Assembly (NCBI RefSeq): GCF_014163735.1
Contig: NZ_JACJDV010000033.1
Span: 1-39,210 of the forward strand
Source: Shewanella sp. SR44-3
GTDB taxonomy: Bacteria; Pseudomonadota; Gammaproteobacteria; Enterobacterales; Shewanellaceae
Direction of reading: 5' to 3'
Length of the DNA stretch: 39,210 bases
The notes under the pieces were generated by a model. The model saw nothing but the letters and a program-made list of their open reading frames with translations, ran no database searches and was not told the DNA's origin. Positions 8,591-16,366 of this stretch are shown piece after piece; the stretch's first letter is position 1, and each line of letters starts with the position of its first letter. Made by a program: the position numbers and the translations under genes.

Positions 8591-9646
8591 TCAGGCTTTA
8601 AAGGGATCCGCGCAGCTTGATAACTGGCTGTTAAGGTCGCCAGAATACACATGATTGATTGTTTCATCCTTGCTAACACTCACCATAGCCACCCGCTGGC
8701 AAATATGAATATCTTCAGCCAAAGACAGCCAAGGTGTCGTCATGGTTAAGGTGTTTAAATAGTAATACCTCAATTGACTGTGTTCACTTAAATTGCACCA
8801 AATAGTACTGGATGCTCGGGCGCTATGCTGTGGATTAAACTTAGGGGGTGCTAGACATAAAGATACCAAAGAGCGAGTCTGTGATAATGCCGCAGCTGCA
8901 GTTTCCGCCTCTTGGCTAAAGGCTAAATAAAACGACGCCCTTTCAAACCTTTGGGTCGACGAGCTGCCGCCCGGTGCCGTATAGACAGGGTGGTTATTCT
9001 TAGGCTCGGTGAGCCCCCATTGATATTGCCAATATTGAGTCATATTAAGCTGTTCAGTATAACTGGGCTGATTAGTGGCAATAGTGTAGTTTTTATCGTG
9101 ATAAATATGGCACTTTCCGGCGACGACTTCGATTATGGCTGAATCACCGCTGGTATCTGATAATGTTAAATGCAGTAGACAGTCGAGTTCTGAGCCATCA
9201 GGAACTTTCTCCGTGATGAGCTGCAACTCGTGACTCTCAAAGTAATTAACAGCTTGTGCGACACAATCGAAGCTATCTAACACAAATTGTGGCCAGCGAA
9301 GCGCACTTAGCACTGGAGCGGCATTATCGGATTGGTAGCCGTTATAAGTCGCATAGCTGTCAAATAGCGAATTAACCGTCAACCCTTGGCTGTTCATGCC
9401 ATCGACTGTACCGTAACCTAAGGTGTCATCTCCCATCATAGTGCTGATACTGGCGTAGTTCGAAGTCCAATTAAGGCAATGCTCTGGGCTGATATTATTG
9501 AGAGCACAAGATGCCTTAGATAGGCCTGTTTTGCTTTCTCCTGCAGTAAAAGTGTAAAGGTAGCTGCTTAGATCGCTGAACCAGTCCATATTACGGGCTG
9601 TGACTGGAAAAGCTTGGTTGTGGCTATTAAATATTCGTGTGCACAT
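8591..9646 (-). CDS. Choloylglycine hydrolase/penicillin V acylase family Ntn-hydrolase
   Basis: A 351-residue enzyme of the CBAH family (PF02275). I start it at ATG 9646 because the protein then begins Met-Cys, as required for an N-terminal-nucleophile enzyme whose Cys2 is freed by Met removal. The upstream extension to 9712 carries no signal peptide. Other expected active-site residues are present: R18 and D21 (TARNMDW), N192 (ATNQPSY) and the conserved Arg near 233 (SSTQRFERA). Relatives cleave amide bonds in conjugated bile salts or penicillin V, and several Gram-negative members deacylate N-acyl homoserine lactones. With no signal peptide it should act in the cytoplasm, whereas many Gram-negative members are exported. 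The substrate is not predictable here. It is divergent from a diguanylate cyclase across an AT-rich gap. Confidence 0.85.
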   Translation of the reverse strand: MCTRIFNSHNQAFPVTARNMDWFSDLSSYLYTFTAGESKTGLSKASCALNNISPEHCLNWTSNYASISTMMGDDTLGYGTVDGMNSQGLTVNSLFDSYATYNGYQSDNAAPVLSALRWPQFVLDSFDCVAQAVNYFESHELQLITEKVPDGSELDCLLHLTLSDTSGDSAIIEVVAGKCHIYHDKNYTIATNQPSYTEQLNMTQYWQYQWGLTEPKNNHPVYTAPGGSSSTQRFERASFYLAFSQEAETAAAALSQTRSLVSLCLAPPKFNPQHSARASSTIWCNLSEHSQLRYYYLNTLTMTTPWLSLAEDIHICQRVAMVSVSKDETINHVYSGDLNSQLSSCADPFKA

Positions 9647-9762
9647 GGGTATTCCATTACTTGAGTTAATTTTAAGCTGGTGAATATAAATAAATTTGTG
9701 GATAATATTCAAATAATATATTGAAAAATAAAATAAATAATATTTGAGGTTAAAATAATTGA

Positions 9763-10794
9763 ATGGATTTGTTTGAGTTAAACAGCAGCAATAAGCTAAA
9801 GCATCAACTTTTACTTGGCATGTCGACTATGACAAGTGTTATTTCTGGCAGTTTGGCTTTTTTAAATTTCAGCTTTTCACCTCACTTAGCCTTAGCTTGC
9901 TTTCAGACCTTGTTTACCTGCTTATCGGTATATTTAATCTGGCGATTACGAAGAGGTGAGCTCACACGTAAACTCATCATGGTTTATCTTACTTGCCTAA
10001 GTGTTTTAGTGCTCTACGCGAGCTACTCTGCATCGCTCACAAGTACGGTGCATCTATGGGCATTTGTATTGCCTATGATGTACTATTTTTTGTTAGGGGA
10101 GCGTAGTGCTTGGCTTTTCTGTGGCGCTTTATTTATAAGCCAATGCATTAATATTTACCTAAAAACACAGGCGTGGTTTTCACCGCCAGTGGTGAACTTT
10201 GCCATGTGTTATGTGCTTATCTGGTATATCTCCCATATTTACGACACCGCACGTAATCGTTCTGAAGCTGCGCTGGCAAAGCTCGCATTAAAAGATGCAC
10301 TCACTGGAGTCAATAATCGCCTTGCCTTAAAGCGAGCATTTGAGCTTGAATCGAAGCCTTTGGTTGGCAGTCAAGATCCGAGTTTAAGCGTGATCTTAAT
10401 TGATGTGGATTTTTTCAAAAAAGTGAATGACATGCATGGCCATGAAACCGGTGACAATGTCTTGATTGAGATTGCTAAACTGCTTTCAAGTAAAGTAGGC
10501 AGTGACAAGGTGTTCCGCATAGGTGGCGAGGAGTTTTGTATTTTGCTGCCGGGTAAAAATTTAGCTCAAGCCTCGCTCACAGCTGAAAAATTAAGACACA
10601 GCGTGCAGGAACAACAATTTGTATTTAAAGGTAATACCATCGAGGTCACTATCAGCTTAGGTGTGGCAGAGTGTACGTTTGAAATGCTACTCACTCAAGT
10701 CCTCAATCAGGCAGACGAAGCTTTATATCGTGCTAAAGCGCAGGGAAGAAATTGTGTTGTTTCCGCTGTGTCAGAGCAAGAACTGCCGGCCTGA
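9763..10794 (+). CDS. Membrane diguanylate cyclase (GGDEF)
   Basis: A 343-residue inner-membrane protein. The first ~165 residues contain five or six hydrophobic helices with no recognised sensor domain name, followed by a short linker and a GGDEF domain (about 175-335). The active-site motif is GGEEF (254-258), compatible with cyclase activity making c-di-GMP from two GTP. DALTGVNNR and DVDFFKKVND are the usual upstream motifs. The inhibitory I-site RxxD reads VGSD, so its Arg is missing and product inhibition at that site may be lost. The ATG at 9763 has only a distant GAGG, so translation may be weak. It shares the AT-rich 9647-9762 gap with the divergent Ntn-hydrolase gene. The signal it senses is unknown. 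Confidence 0.88.
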   Translation: MDLFELNSSNKLKHQLLLGMSTMTSVISGSLAFLNFSFSPHLALACFQTLFTCLSVYLIWRLRRGELTRKLIMVYLTCLSVLVLYASYSASLTSTVHLWAFVLPMMYYFLLGERSAWLFCGALFISQCINIYLKTQAWFSPPVVNFAMCYVLIWYISHIYDTARNRSEAALAKLALKDALTGVNNRLALKRAFELESKPLVGSQDPSLSVILIDVDFFKKVNDMHGHETGDNVLIEIAKLLSSKVGSDKVFRIGGEEFCILLPGKNLAQASLTAEKLRHSVQEQQFVFKGNTIEVTISLGVAECTFEMLLTQVLNQADEALYRAKAQGRNCVVSAVSEQELPA

Positions 10795-10838
10795 AGCTAA
10801 GGCTTTTCTGTATTGCTAGATGTTTTTAACCTGCCGTT

Positions 10839-11660
10839 TTATTTAATCTTTTTAATATTTACCTGCCAATATAAACTGTTAAATAAATAGTCGCATAATG
10901 GCCAGGTGACGTTGAAGTTGCCTCGGCCCATCAACCTCGGGTGGTGATGTTGCACATGCAGCTGCCTTAGGCGGCGCCACCACGGCAACATATCTAAGCG
11001 TAGCCGCAGTGGGTGGGCTTTAGGCAAGTGATAGCTAAAGTGCAGAGCTTCATAACTGAGGTAGCAAAATATCGCGCTGATGCTAGCTAGGCTTGCCAGG
11101 TTTAACGCTGAGTATGGGGCGAATTCAGCTGCAGCTATGACATTGGCAGCTGTTGCGCTATCTAGGCTATAGCCAATCAGCATCAGCGGCATTAAGCCAA
11201 CTAAACATATCCCAACAATCAAATAGCTTGGAAACAAGATCACCCGCCAATCCCGCGTCGATTGATAGTCCATATTATGCTGATCGAAGAATCTATGGTG
11301 CTCTAAAGTATGGCGCTGATAAAAAAGTCGACCTAGTGCCCAGCCCTTAAATTTTATCATTTTATGCCCTAGGTATCTGTGTGCTACATATTCGATAAGA
11401 TTAGCGGCCATAAGAGTGAAGGGGATTATCCATAGCTCGATTAAGCGAACGTGCTTTAAGGCTAAACAGGCTGTGATAACCATTATCGAAGCGATAAATA
11501 GCACCATAAGCATATGCTGGCAGCCATGATAGTTTGCTTTAATTCCCCGCCGATATTCAGATCTAAAATGCGTTAGCCGAGTTGGCTTAACTTGATTATG
11601 TGTTTCTATGTTGGCCAAGTTTGCCTCTTTTTTATCGTTATAAGCTTGTATCGTCAGCAT
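10839..11660 (-). CDS. Fatty acid hydroxylase-superfamily membrane protein
   Basis: A 273-residue di-iron membrane oxygenase-type protein (sterol desaturase/fatty acid hydroxylase superfamily, PF04116). The histidine boxes are present: H94/H99 (AHRYLGH), H117/H121/H122 (HTLEHH), H207/H211 (HFSYH) and H235/H238-H240 (HVQHHH). Four hydrophobic helices (about 50-67, 72-90, 142-165, 183-203) would place these boxes in the cytosol. The family hydroxylates or desaturates lipids such as sphingolipids, sterols and carotenoids; the substrate here is unknown. The ATG at 11660 has a weak ribosome site; a TTG at 11618 with GAGG five bases upstream is an alternative start. It is divergent from a LysR gene, whose box lies 16 bases upstream of this start, so it is the likely target of that regulator. 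Confidence 0.82.
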   Translation of the reverse strand: MLTIQAYNDKKEANLANIETHNQVKPTRLTHFRSEYRRGIKANYHGCQHMLMVLFIASIMVITACLALKHVRLIELWIIPFTLMAANLIEYVAHRYLGHKMIKFKGWALGRLFYQRHTLEHHRFFDQHNMDYQSTRDWRVILFPSYLIVGICLVGLMPLMLIGYSLDSATAANVIAAAEFAPYSALNLASLASISAIFCYLSYEALHFSYHLPKAHPLRLRLDMLPWWRRLRQLHVQHHHPRLMGRGNFNVTWPLCDYLFNSLYWQVNIKKIK

Positions 11661-11675
11661 AACTGCGGCTTAATA

Positions 11676-11690
11676 ATCAATCTAATTGAT
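11676..11690. promoter_or_regulatory. LysR-type operator ATC-N9-GAT
   Basis: ATCAAT-CTA-ATTGAT is a perfect 6-bp inverted repeat with a 3-base spacer, which contains both the T-N11-A LysR box and the ATC-N9-GAT form bound by NodD-like regulators. It sits between the divergent hydroxylase and LysR genes, 16 bases from the first and 76 from the second. Confidence 0.65.
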
Positions 11691-11765
11691 AATGTATAAG
11701 ATATTTATTCATTTGCTGAATATTGATGTGATCTTAATGGGTACGTTATAACAGGGAGGAGCAAT

Positions 11766-12704
11766 ATGAGCCAAAATTTGCGTTCAATGGATTTGAACCT
11801 GCTGCCCATCTTCGATTGCTTAATGTGCGAGCAGCACCTATCCCGCGCCGCAGAAGTATTAGCGATGAGCCAGCCGGCAGTGAGCAATGCATTAAAAAGA
11901 TTAAGGTTACATTATAACGACGCGCTTTTTATTCGTAGCGCCAAAGGCCTTATTCCTACCGCTAGGGCCATGGAATTACACCTGCAAATTCAGCCCGCTT
12001 TACAGCAATTGCAGCTGACGCAGCAGAGCCGAGATTTCGATCCCAAATTTAGCCATGGCAACATTTCTATTGCGATGGAGCCAACGGTTGAATACTTGAT
12101 GGCACCTAGCTGGTTTAGCTGCTTTCACCAGCAGGCACCGAACATGCGTTTAGCGCTTTACCCTGAGCATTTAGATAATATTGCTGAGAGATTAAGGCGA
12201 GGCCAGTTAGATTTTGCTATCGATTATTTGGGTTTTGATGAGCAGTATTTTCAGCAACAGCGTTTAGCCGATGAGGCGCTGGTGGTCATTTGCGCTAAGC
12301 AACATCACCTGCTTAAAGGCAGTATTAGCTTGGCTCAATTTGAATCATTACCTCAGGTGACGTTAGTGCCAAGGCCCAGTACAAGCCCCGTAAATAGTGG
12401 ATTTTCAGGCTCACCCATAGAGCATTTAATTGCCGCACAATGGCCTAACCCTGCAAGCTTTACTCGTAATATTGTATTGTCTTTGAGTAGCTTTGTGGCA
12501 ATACCTGCTGTGATTGCGCAATCTGAGCTCATTGCCGTGGTGCCCAAACGTTTAGCCGAGCAAGGCCCGTGGCAGCAGCAATTACAGTGCCTGCCGTTAC
12601 CTTTCGCCGGATTGAAAACCCAGCTTAATTTGATTTGGCACAACAGCCGTGAGCAAGATCCTATGCACCAATGGGCACGAGAACAACTCTGTTTGGCGGT
12701 CTAG
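11766..12704 (+). CDS. LysR-family transcriptional regulator (NodD-like)
   Basis: A 312-residue LysR protein: N-terminal winged helix (about 8-66; LSRAAEVLAMSQPAVSNALKR is the recognition region) and C-terminal effector-binding domain (about 90-305). MDLNLLPIFDCLM and the LRLHYNDALFIRSAKGLIPT stretch place it in the NodD/LeuO-like group rather than the CysB group. The start is secure: GGGAGGAG lies just before the ATG. It is divergent from the fatty acid hydroxylase-family gene with a good operator in between, so it probably controls that gene and itself. The inducer cannot be predicted. A two-way hairpin follows the gene. Confidence 0.9.
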   Translation: MSQNLRSMDLNLLPIFDCLMCEQHLSRAAEVLAMSQPAVSNALKRLRLHYNDALFIRSAKGLIPTARAMELHLQIQPALQQLQLTQQSRDFDPKFSHGNISIAMEPTVEYLMAPSWFSCFHQQAPNMRLALYPEHLDNIAERLRRGQLDFAIDYLGFDEQYFQQQRLADEALVVICAKQHHLLKGSISLAQFESLPQVTLVPRPSTSPVNSGFSGSPIEHLIAAQWPNPASFTRNIVLSLSSFVAIPAVIAQSELIAVVPKRLAEQGPWQQQLQCLPLPFAGLKTQLNLIWHNSREQDPMHQWAREQLCLAV

Positions 12705-12794
12705 CGGCGTAAAGCTTGCGCACGGGGCGCTGAGGATACAAAAACCGATAATAGAGACAGGTAACAGAGAGTAGATAACAGCTAGGGAAGAACG

Positions 12795-12822
12795 AAATAG
12801 GGCTAATTGCTTAGCCCTATTT
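12795..12822. terminator. Bidirectional terminator between LysR and exchanger genes
   Basis: Perfect 12-bp stem (12795-12806 with 12811-12822), 4-base loop (TTGC, which reads GCAA on the other strand), with AAA and TTT at its base, between two converging genes. Confidence 0.65.
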
Positions 12823-12859
12823 GGGTGTCACTGAAGGTAACGCTGCATTTCAATAAAGA

Positions 12860-13792
12860 TTAAATAACTTGTGAGATTAAATGTCCGGTGTAACCTAAGT
12901 AGCCTGCAAGCAATACCGCGCCTTCACGTCGGCCGATTCTAAAACCTGTGTAGGCAAAGGGCAGCACTAAGATGGCGAATATCAACATGGCAGCAAAGTC
13001 GCTGTCATTAAAGCCCATGGCTGACACTGGCTGGATTAATGCCGTTGCGCCTAAAATACCCAATATATTAAATATGTTAGACCCAACCACGTTACCTATG
13101 GCAATGTCACTTTGGCCTTTAAGTGCAGCCACCACTGAGGTGACAAGCTCAGGCATACTTGTACCTATGGCGACTATGGTAAGGCCAATGATTATTTCAC
13201 TTATGCCAAATTGCTTGGCTAAATCCACAGCGCCATTAACAAATAAAATACCACCGCCAACTAACATGGCAATACCCACAATAATTAGCAGTACAGACAA
13301 CCAAGGTGCTTGAGGTTTAGTGTCGATATCAAGATCTTGGGCTTCTTCTTTACCCGCGCTCATGTAGCTAAAGACTAAATATCCCACTAATAAACTAAAC
13401 AGAATTGCCCCATCGATAAAGCTCACCACACCATCGAGCAATAAAAACCACACCAATACCGAGGCTGCGATCATTAAGGGGATATCGCGTCTGACCATTT
13501 GTGACTGCACTTGAATAGGGCGAATAAGCGCGGTGATGGCTAAAATAAGTCCAATGTTGACTATGTTTGAGCCTACCACGTTACCTAAGGCAATGCCTGA
13601 GTTACCTGCGAGGGCAGATTTGATACTGACCGCAAGTTCTGGGGCGCTGGTACCAAAGGCCACTATAGTTAAGCCAATAATCAGAGGCGCTATGCCTAAA
13701 CGCAGTGCTAAGGCACTCGCGCCACGAACTAGGGCTTCAGCACCAAAGGTGAGAATTAAAAAACCGCCGATAATAGCTAACGCAATTAACAT
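12860..13792 (-). CDS. Calcium/sodium antiporter, CaCA family (YrbG-like)
   Basis: A 310-residue inner-membrane exchanger with about ten helices in two inverted repeats. Both alpha-repeats are clear: GTSAPELAVSIKSA (47-60) followed by GNVVGSN, and GTSMPELVTSVVAA (210-223) followed by GNVVGSN. The ion-binding glutamates are E52 and E215, matching the archaeal exchanger NCX_Mj. A short acidic cytoplasmic loop (about 144-162) joins the halves and there is no regulatory domain, as in E. coli YrbG. It exchanges Na+ (or H+) for Ca2+. In enterics yrbG lies beside kdsD; here it stands alone between two terminators. Confidence 0.93.
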   Translation of the reverse strand: MLIALAIIGGFLILTFGAEALVRGASALALRLGIAPLIIGLTIVAFGTSAPELAVSIKSALAGNSGIALGNVVGSNIVNIGLILAITALIRPIQVQSQMVRRDIPLMIAASVLVWFLLLDGVVSFIDGAILFSLLVGYLVFSYMSAGKEEAQDLDIDTKPQAPWLSVLLIIVGIAMLVGGGILFVNGAVDLAKQFGISEIIIGLTIVAIGTSMPELVTSVVAALKGQSDIAIGNVVGSNIFNILGILGATALIQPVSAMGFNDSDFAAMLIFAILVLPFAYTGFRIGRREGAVLLAGYLGYTGHLISQVI

Positions 13793-13877
13793 AATGTCTC
13801 GCAGATATGAGAGTAATAGGAGTGGCCATGTTTGTGACTTAGCTCACCGATTTGCGGCTATAGTGACAGAATATGTC

Positions 13878-13910
13878 AAAAAAATACACGCAGTTAGCGT
13901 GTATTTTTTT
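13878..13910. terminator. Bidirectional Rho-independent terminator
   Basis: 14-bp perfect stem (13878-13891 with 13897-13910) with a 5-base loop; it starts with seven A and ends with seven T, so it has a U-tract on both strands. It terminates the minus-strand acyl-CoA ligase transcript. Confidence 0.88.
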
Positions 13911-13950
13911 GTTCTAAGTACCAAACAAATGGTTATAGGTTAAGCGGTTT

Positions 13951-15606
13951 TTATAACTCATCTTCCCAGCGAATTTGAGCGCCGCGAATGCCATCGACTT
14001 TTTCACTAAAGGCTTTTTCCAGTACGTGGCGCTTAATTTTTAGTGTCGGTGTCAGTACATCATTTTCTATGGTCCAAGGTTCTTTAACCACGATTACCGC
14101 ATCGACGTGTTCATGGGATTCAAGATGTGGATTAACAGAGTCTAAGGTGGCTTTAAGTGAAGTGCGCACTTCTTCACGGGCTTGCAGCGAAGCACCTTCA
14201 GAAAGCTGCACTAAAGCCACTGGGTGCGGTAAACCTGAGCCAATCACACAGATGAGTTCTATGTGTGAGTCTTGAGCCAGCTTACGCTCAATAGGCACAG
14301 GGGCAACATACTTGCCTTTAGAGGTTTTAAAATTATCTTTAACGCGGCCCGTGATGCTAATGCAGCCATCGGCATCAATTTCACAAATATCCCCAGTGTG
14401 GAAGAAACCGTCAGCATCGAATGCTGCTTTGGTGGCTTCTTCTTGCTGATAATACCCACTCATTAAGCCTGGAGTCTTTATTAATAACTCACCGTCACTG
14501 CCACGGCGGACTTGACAGCCTTCAACCGGGCGGCCAACTGAACCTATTTTACTGGCATCGAAAGGGTAATTGATAATGGAGTAGGCGCAGTTTTCCGTCA
14601 TGCCCCACGCCTCGCAGATATTCATTCCGAGTTGGTAATACCAGTGGATCAAGGAAGCGGGAATAGGCGCAGAGCCTGAGCCTAATAAACGGCAATGTTC
14701 TAGTCCCAATTCTTTTTGGATCTTGCGTTTCACTAAACTGCTGATGATAGGAATGCTCAATAATAATTTCAGCTTACTGGCGCCAATTTTATTAATGATG
14801 TTGAGCTGGAATAAGGTCCAAAGACGGGGCACGGAGAAGAACACTGTTGGTTTCGCCCTTTTTACATCTGCCACGAAGGAGTCTAAGCTCTCGACGAAAG
14901 ATACAGTAGAGCCAGAGTAAAACGAAGATCCTTGAATCGCCACGCGTTCAGTGATGTGGGCTAAAGGTAAATAGGACAGTAAGCTGTCTTGGGTGTTGGT
15001 GCGTAAATCCCTCACCACAGCTTCACAAGTCCAGCCATAACTGGCAAATGTCTGTATCGCGCCTTTGGGCTTACCGGTAGAACCTGAGGTATAGATAAGG
15101 GTCATGATGTCAGCAGGCTGAGTCACTGGCGCCTGTACTAATGGAGTGCCCAACGTCAGTAGCTGAGCCCAGTGATACTGTGACGGCATCGTTTCATAGG
15201 GCATGGCTAAACGAAGTAAATCCCCACCTACCGCTTCTTCTTGCTCTGACCAATGATCTAACTTACCAACAAAAATTGCCTTTGCACCACTGTGCTCAAG
15301 CACGTAGCGTATAGTTTCGGTATTGGCGGTTGGGTAAATGGGCACGCTAATATAGCCCCCTTGCATTAAGGCAAGGTCAGTAATAAACCATTCAGCGCAG
15401 TTTTTAGAGAGTATCGCTACCTTGTCGCCGGGCTCAAGCCCAAGATGACGTAATGCTCCCGCAATTTTATGCACTTGCTGCTGCACTTCACGCCAAGTTA
15501 AGTTTTGATATTTTCCGTTGATTGGTTGACGTAAATAAACTTGATCGCCTTGAGTTTCAACCCAATGGGACAGCATTTGTATAGGGGTTTTAATGAAGTT
15601 TTCCAT
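13951..15606 (-). CDS. Long-chain fatty acid--CoA ligase family (AMP-binding)
   Basis: A 551-residue adenylate-forming enzyme. It has the A3 phosphate loop TSGSTGKPKG (173-182), a middle GSGSAPIP segment, A5 EAWGMTE, A7 HTGD, the hinge TGRVKDNF and the GKYVAP sequence, and a late Lys (PTLKIKR) of the A10 type. These fit long-chain acyl-CoA synthetases of the FadD15/Bubblegum kind rather than E. coli FadD. It would activate fatty acids with ATP and CoA at the membrane. The open frame extends to 15681, but that part reads through an 11-base tandem repeat, so I place the start at ATG 15606, which has GGAA six bases upstream; ATG 15618 is an alternative. Single gene ending in a strong terminator. 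Confidence 0.88.
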   Translation of the reverse strand: MENFIKTPIQMLSHWVETQGDQVYLRQPINGKYQNLTWREVQQQVHKIAGALRHLGLEPGDKVAILSKNCAEWFITDLALMQGGYISVPIYPTANTETIRYVLEHSGAKAIFVGKLDHWSEQEEAVGGDLLRLAMPYETMPSQYHWAQLLTLGTPLVQAPVTQPADIMTLIYTSGSTGKPKGAIQTFASYGWTCEAVVRDLRTNTQDSLLSYLPLAHITERVAIQGSSFYSGSTVSFVESLDSFVADVKRAKPTVFFSVPRLWTLFQLNIINKIGASKLKLLLSIPIISSLVKRKIQKELGLEHCRLLGSGSAPIPASLIHWYYQLGMNICEAWGMTENCAYSIINYPFDASKIGSVGRPVEGCQVRRGSDGELLIKTPGLMSGYYQQEEATKAAFDADGFFHTGDICEIDADGCISITGRVKDNFKTSKGKYVAPVPIERKLAQDSHIELICVIGSGLPHPVALVQLSEGASLQAREEVRTSLKATLDSVNPHLESHEHVDAVIVVKEPWTIENDVLTPTLKIKRHVLEKAFSEKVDGIRGAQIRWEDEL

Positions 15607-15640
15607 CGACAATTCCATGTTCGTTGTTGTTATTTTGATT

Positions 15641-15670
15641 GTTGCTTTTTTGTTGCTTTTTTGTTGCTTA
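15641..15670. repeat. 11-bp tandem repeat upstream of acyl-CoA ligase
   Basis: Two full and one partial copies of GTTGCTTTTTT (15641-15651, 15652-15662, 15663-15670), lying 35 bases before the chosen ligase start. It would be AAAAAAGCAAC-type in the mRNA leader. The rest of 15671-15888 shows no gene. Confidence 0.75.
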
Positions 15671-15888
15671 AGCATCGCCATCTTTGGCCGTATTCATCAT
15701 ATTGATGACTTTTACTATAAGTTTAAACGCACGTTTTAACCAGTATGGCGAGTTTTAGTAGCCTGTGCAAATGCTTTACTGGTTAGAATGTCAGCAACTA
15801 ACAAAAAAGCCACTATTTACATCAAAAAACTAACATTAATGGCTAGGGGCTGGATTATCTGCTCATGGACGGAAATTTAAGCAATAAA

Positions 15889-15909
15889 AAAGGCGCTAAT
15901 AGCGCCTTT
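15889..15909 (-). terminator. Terminator of the gmk-rpoZ-spoT-ridA operon
   Basis: 9-bp stem (15889-15897 with 15901-15909) closed by a 3-base loop. On the minus strand it is followed by TTTTT after the stem, 30 bases past the ridA stop codon. Confidence 0.85.
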
Positions 15910-15939
15910 AATGAGTCTTAACCTAATAGAGGTTAAATA

Positions 15940-16323
15940 CTACAGCTCCATGATGCCGTCCATTTCCACGAGCGAATCTTTGGGTAACTGCTTAACACCA
16001 ATGGCGGCACGAGCAGGATAAGGCTGGCTGAAATATCGACTCATAATCTCGTTAACTGTGGCAAAGTGGGATAAGTCAGTTAAAAAGATATTCAATTTAA
16101 CGATATCAGCCATAGTGCCGCCAGCTGCTTCACAAACCGCGGTTAAATTTTCAAATACTTGCACCACTTGGGCCGAAAAGTCATCGCTGACCATTGCCAT
16201 GGTTTTTGGATCAAGTGGGATCTGACCCGATAAATACACTGTTGTGCCGACTTTAACGGCTTGAGAATAAGTGCCTATTGCTTGTGGTGCTTTGTCGGTT
16301 GCGATGATAATTTTTTCAGCCAT
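15940..16323 (-). CDS. ridA: RidA family enamine/imine deaminase
   Basis: A 127-residue RidA (YjgF/YER057c/UK114) protein, full length, with the active-site R105 (PYPARAA), E120 (SLVEMDG) and the Tyr at 19. It hydrolyses reactive 2-aminoacrylate and related enamines made by PLP enzymes such as threonine dehydratase, protecting those enzymes; it works as a cytosolic trimer. GAGGA lies 4 bases before the ATG. It is the last gene of the spoT operon, 43 bases after spoT, in the place where E. coli has trmH and recG; as far as I know this order is usual in Shewanella and its relatives. Confidence 0.93.
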   Translation of the reverse strand: MAEKIIIATDKAPQAIGTYSQAVKVGTTVYLSGQIPLDPKTMAMVSDDFSAQVVQVFENLTAVCEAAGGTMADIVKLNIFLTDLSHFATVNEIMSRYFSQPYPARAAIGVKQLPKDSLVEMDGIMEL

Positions 16324-16366
16324 AACGTCCTCAACTCTTGTTGTTTATAGTTAAATTAATTTTTTA

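Noticed and set aside
12353..12643. 96-codon minus-strand frame in the LysR gene
   Set aside because: Fully inside a well-supported gene, with a Cys/Gly-rich translation that shows no domain.
13533..13943. 136-codon plus-strand frame
   Set aside because: Antisense to the YrbG-like gene over most of its length and running into the terminator; low-complexity Pro/Ala-rich translation.
15607..15681. 25-residue N-terminal extension of the acyl-CoA ligase
   Set aside because: It reads through an 11-bp repeat with low-complexity Lys/Thr/Gln residues and has no ribosome site; conserved sequence starts after ATG 15606.
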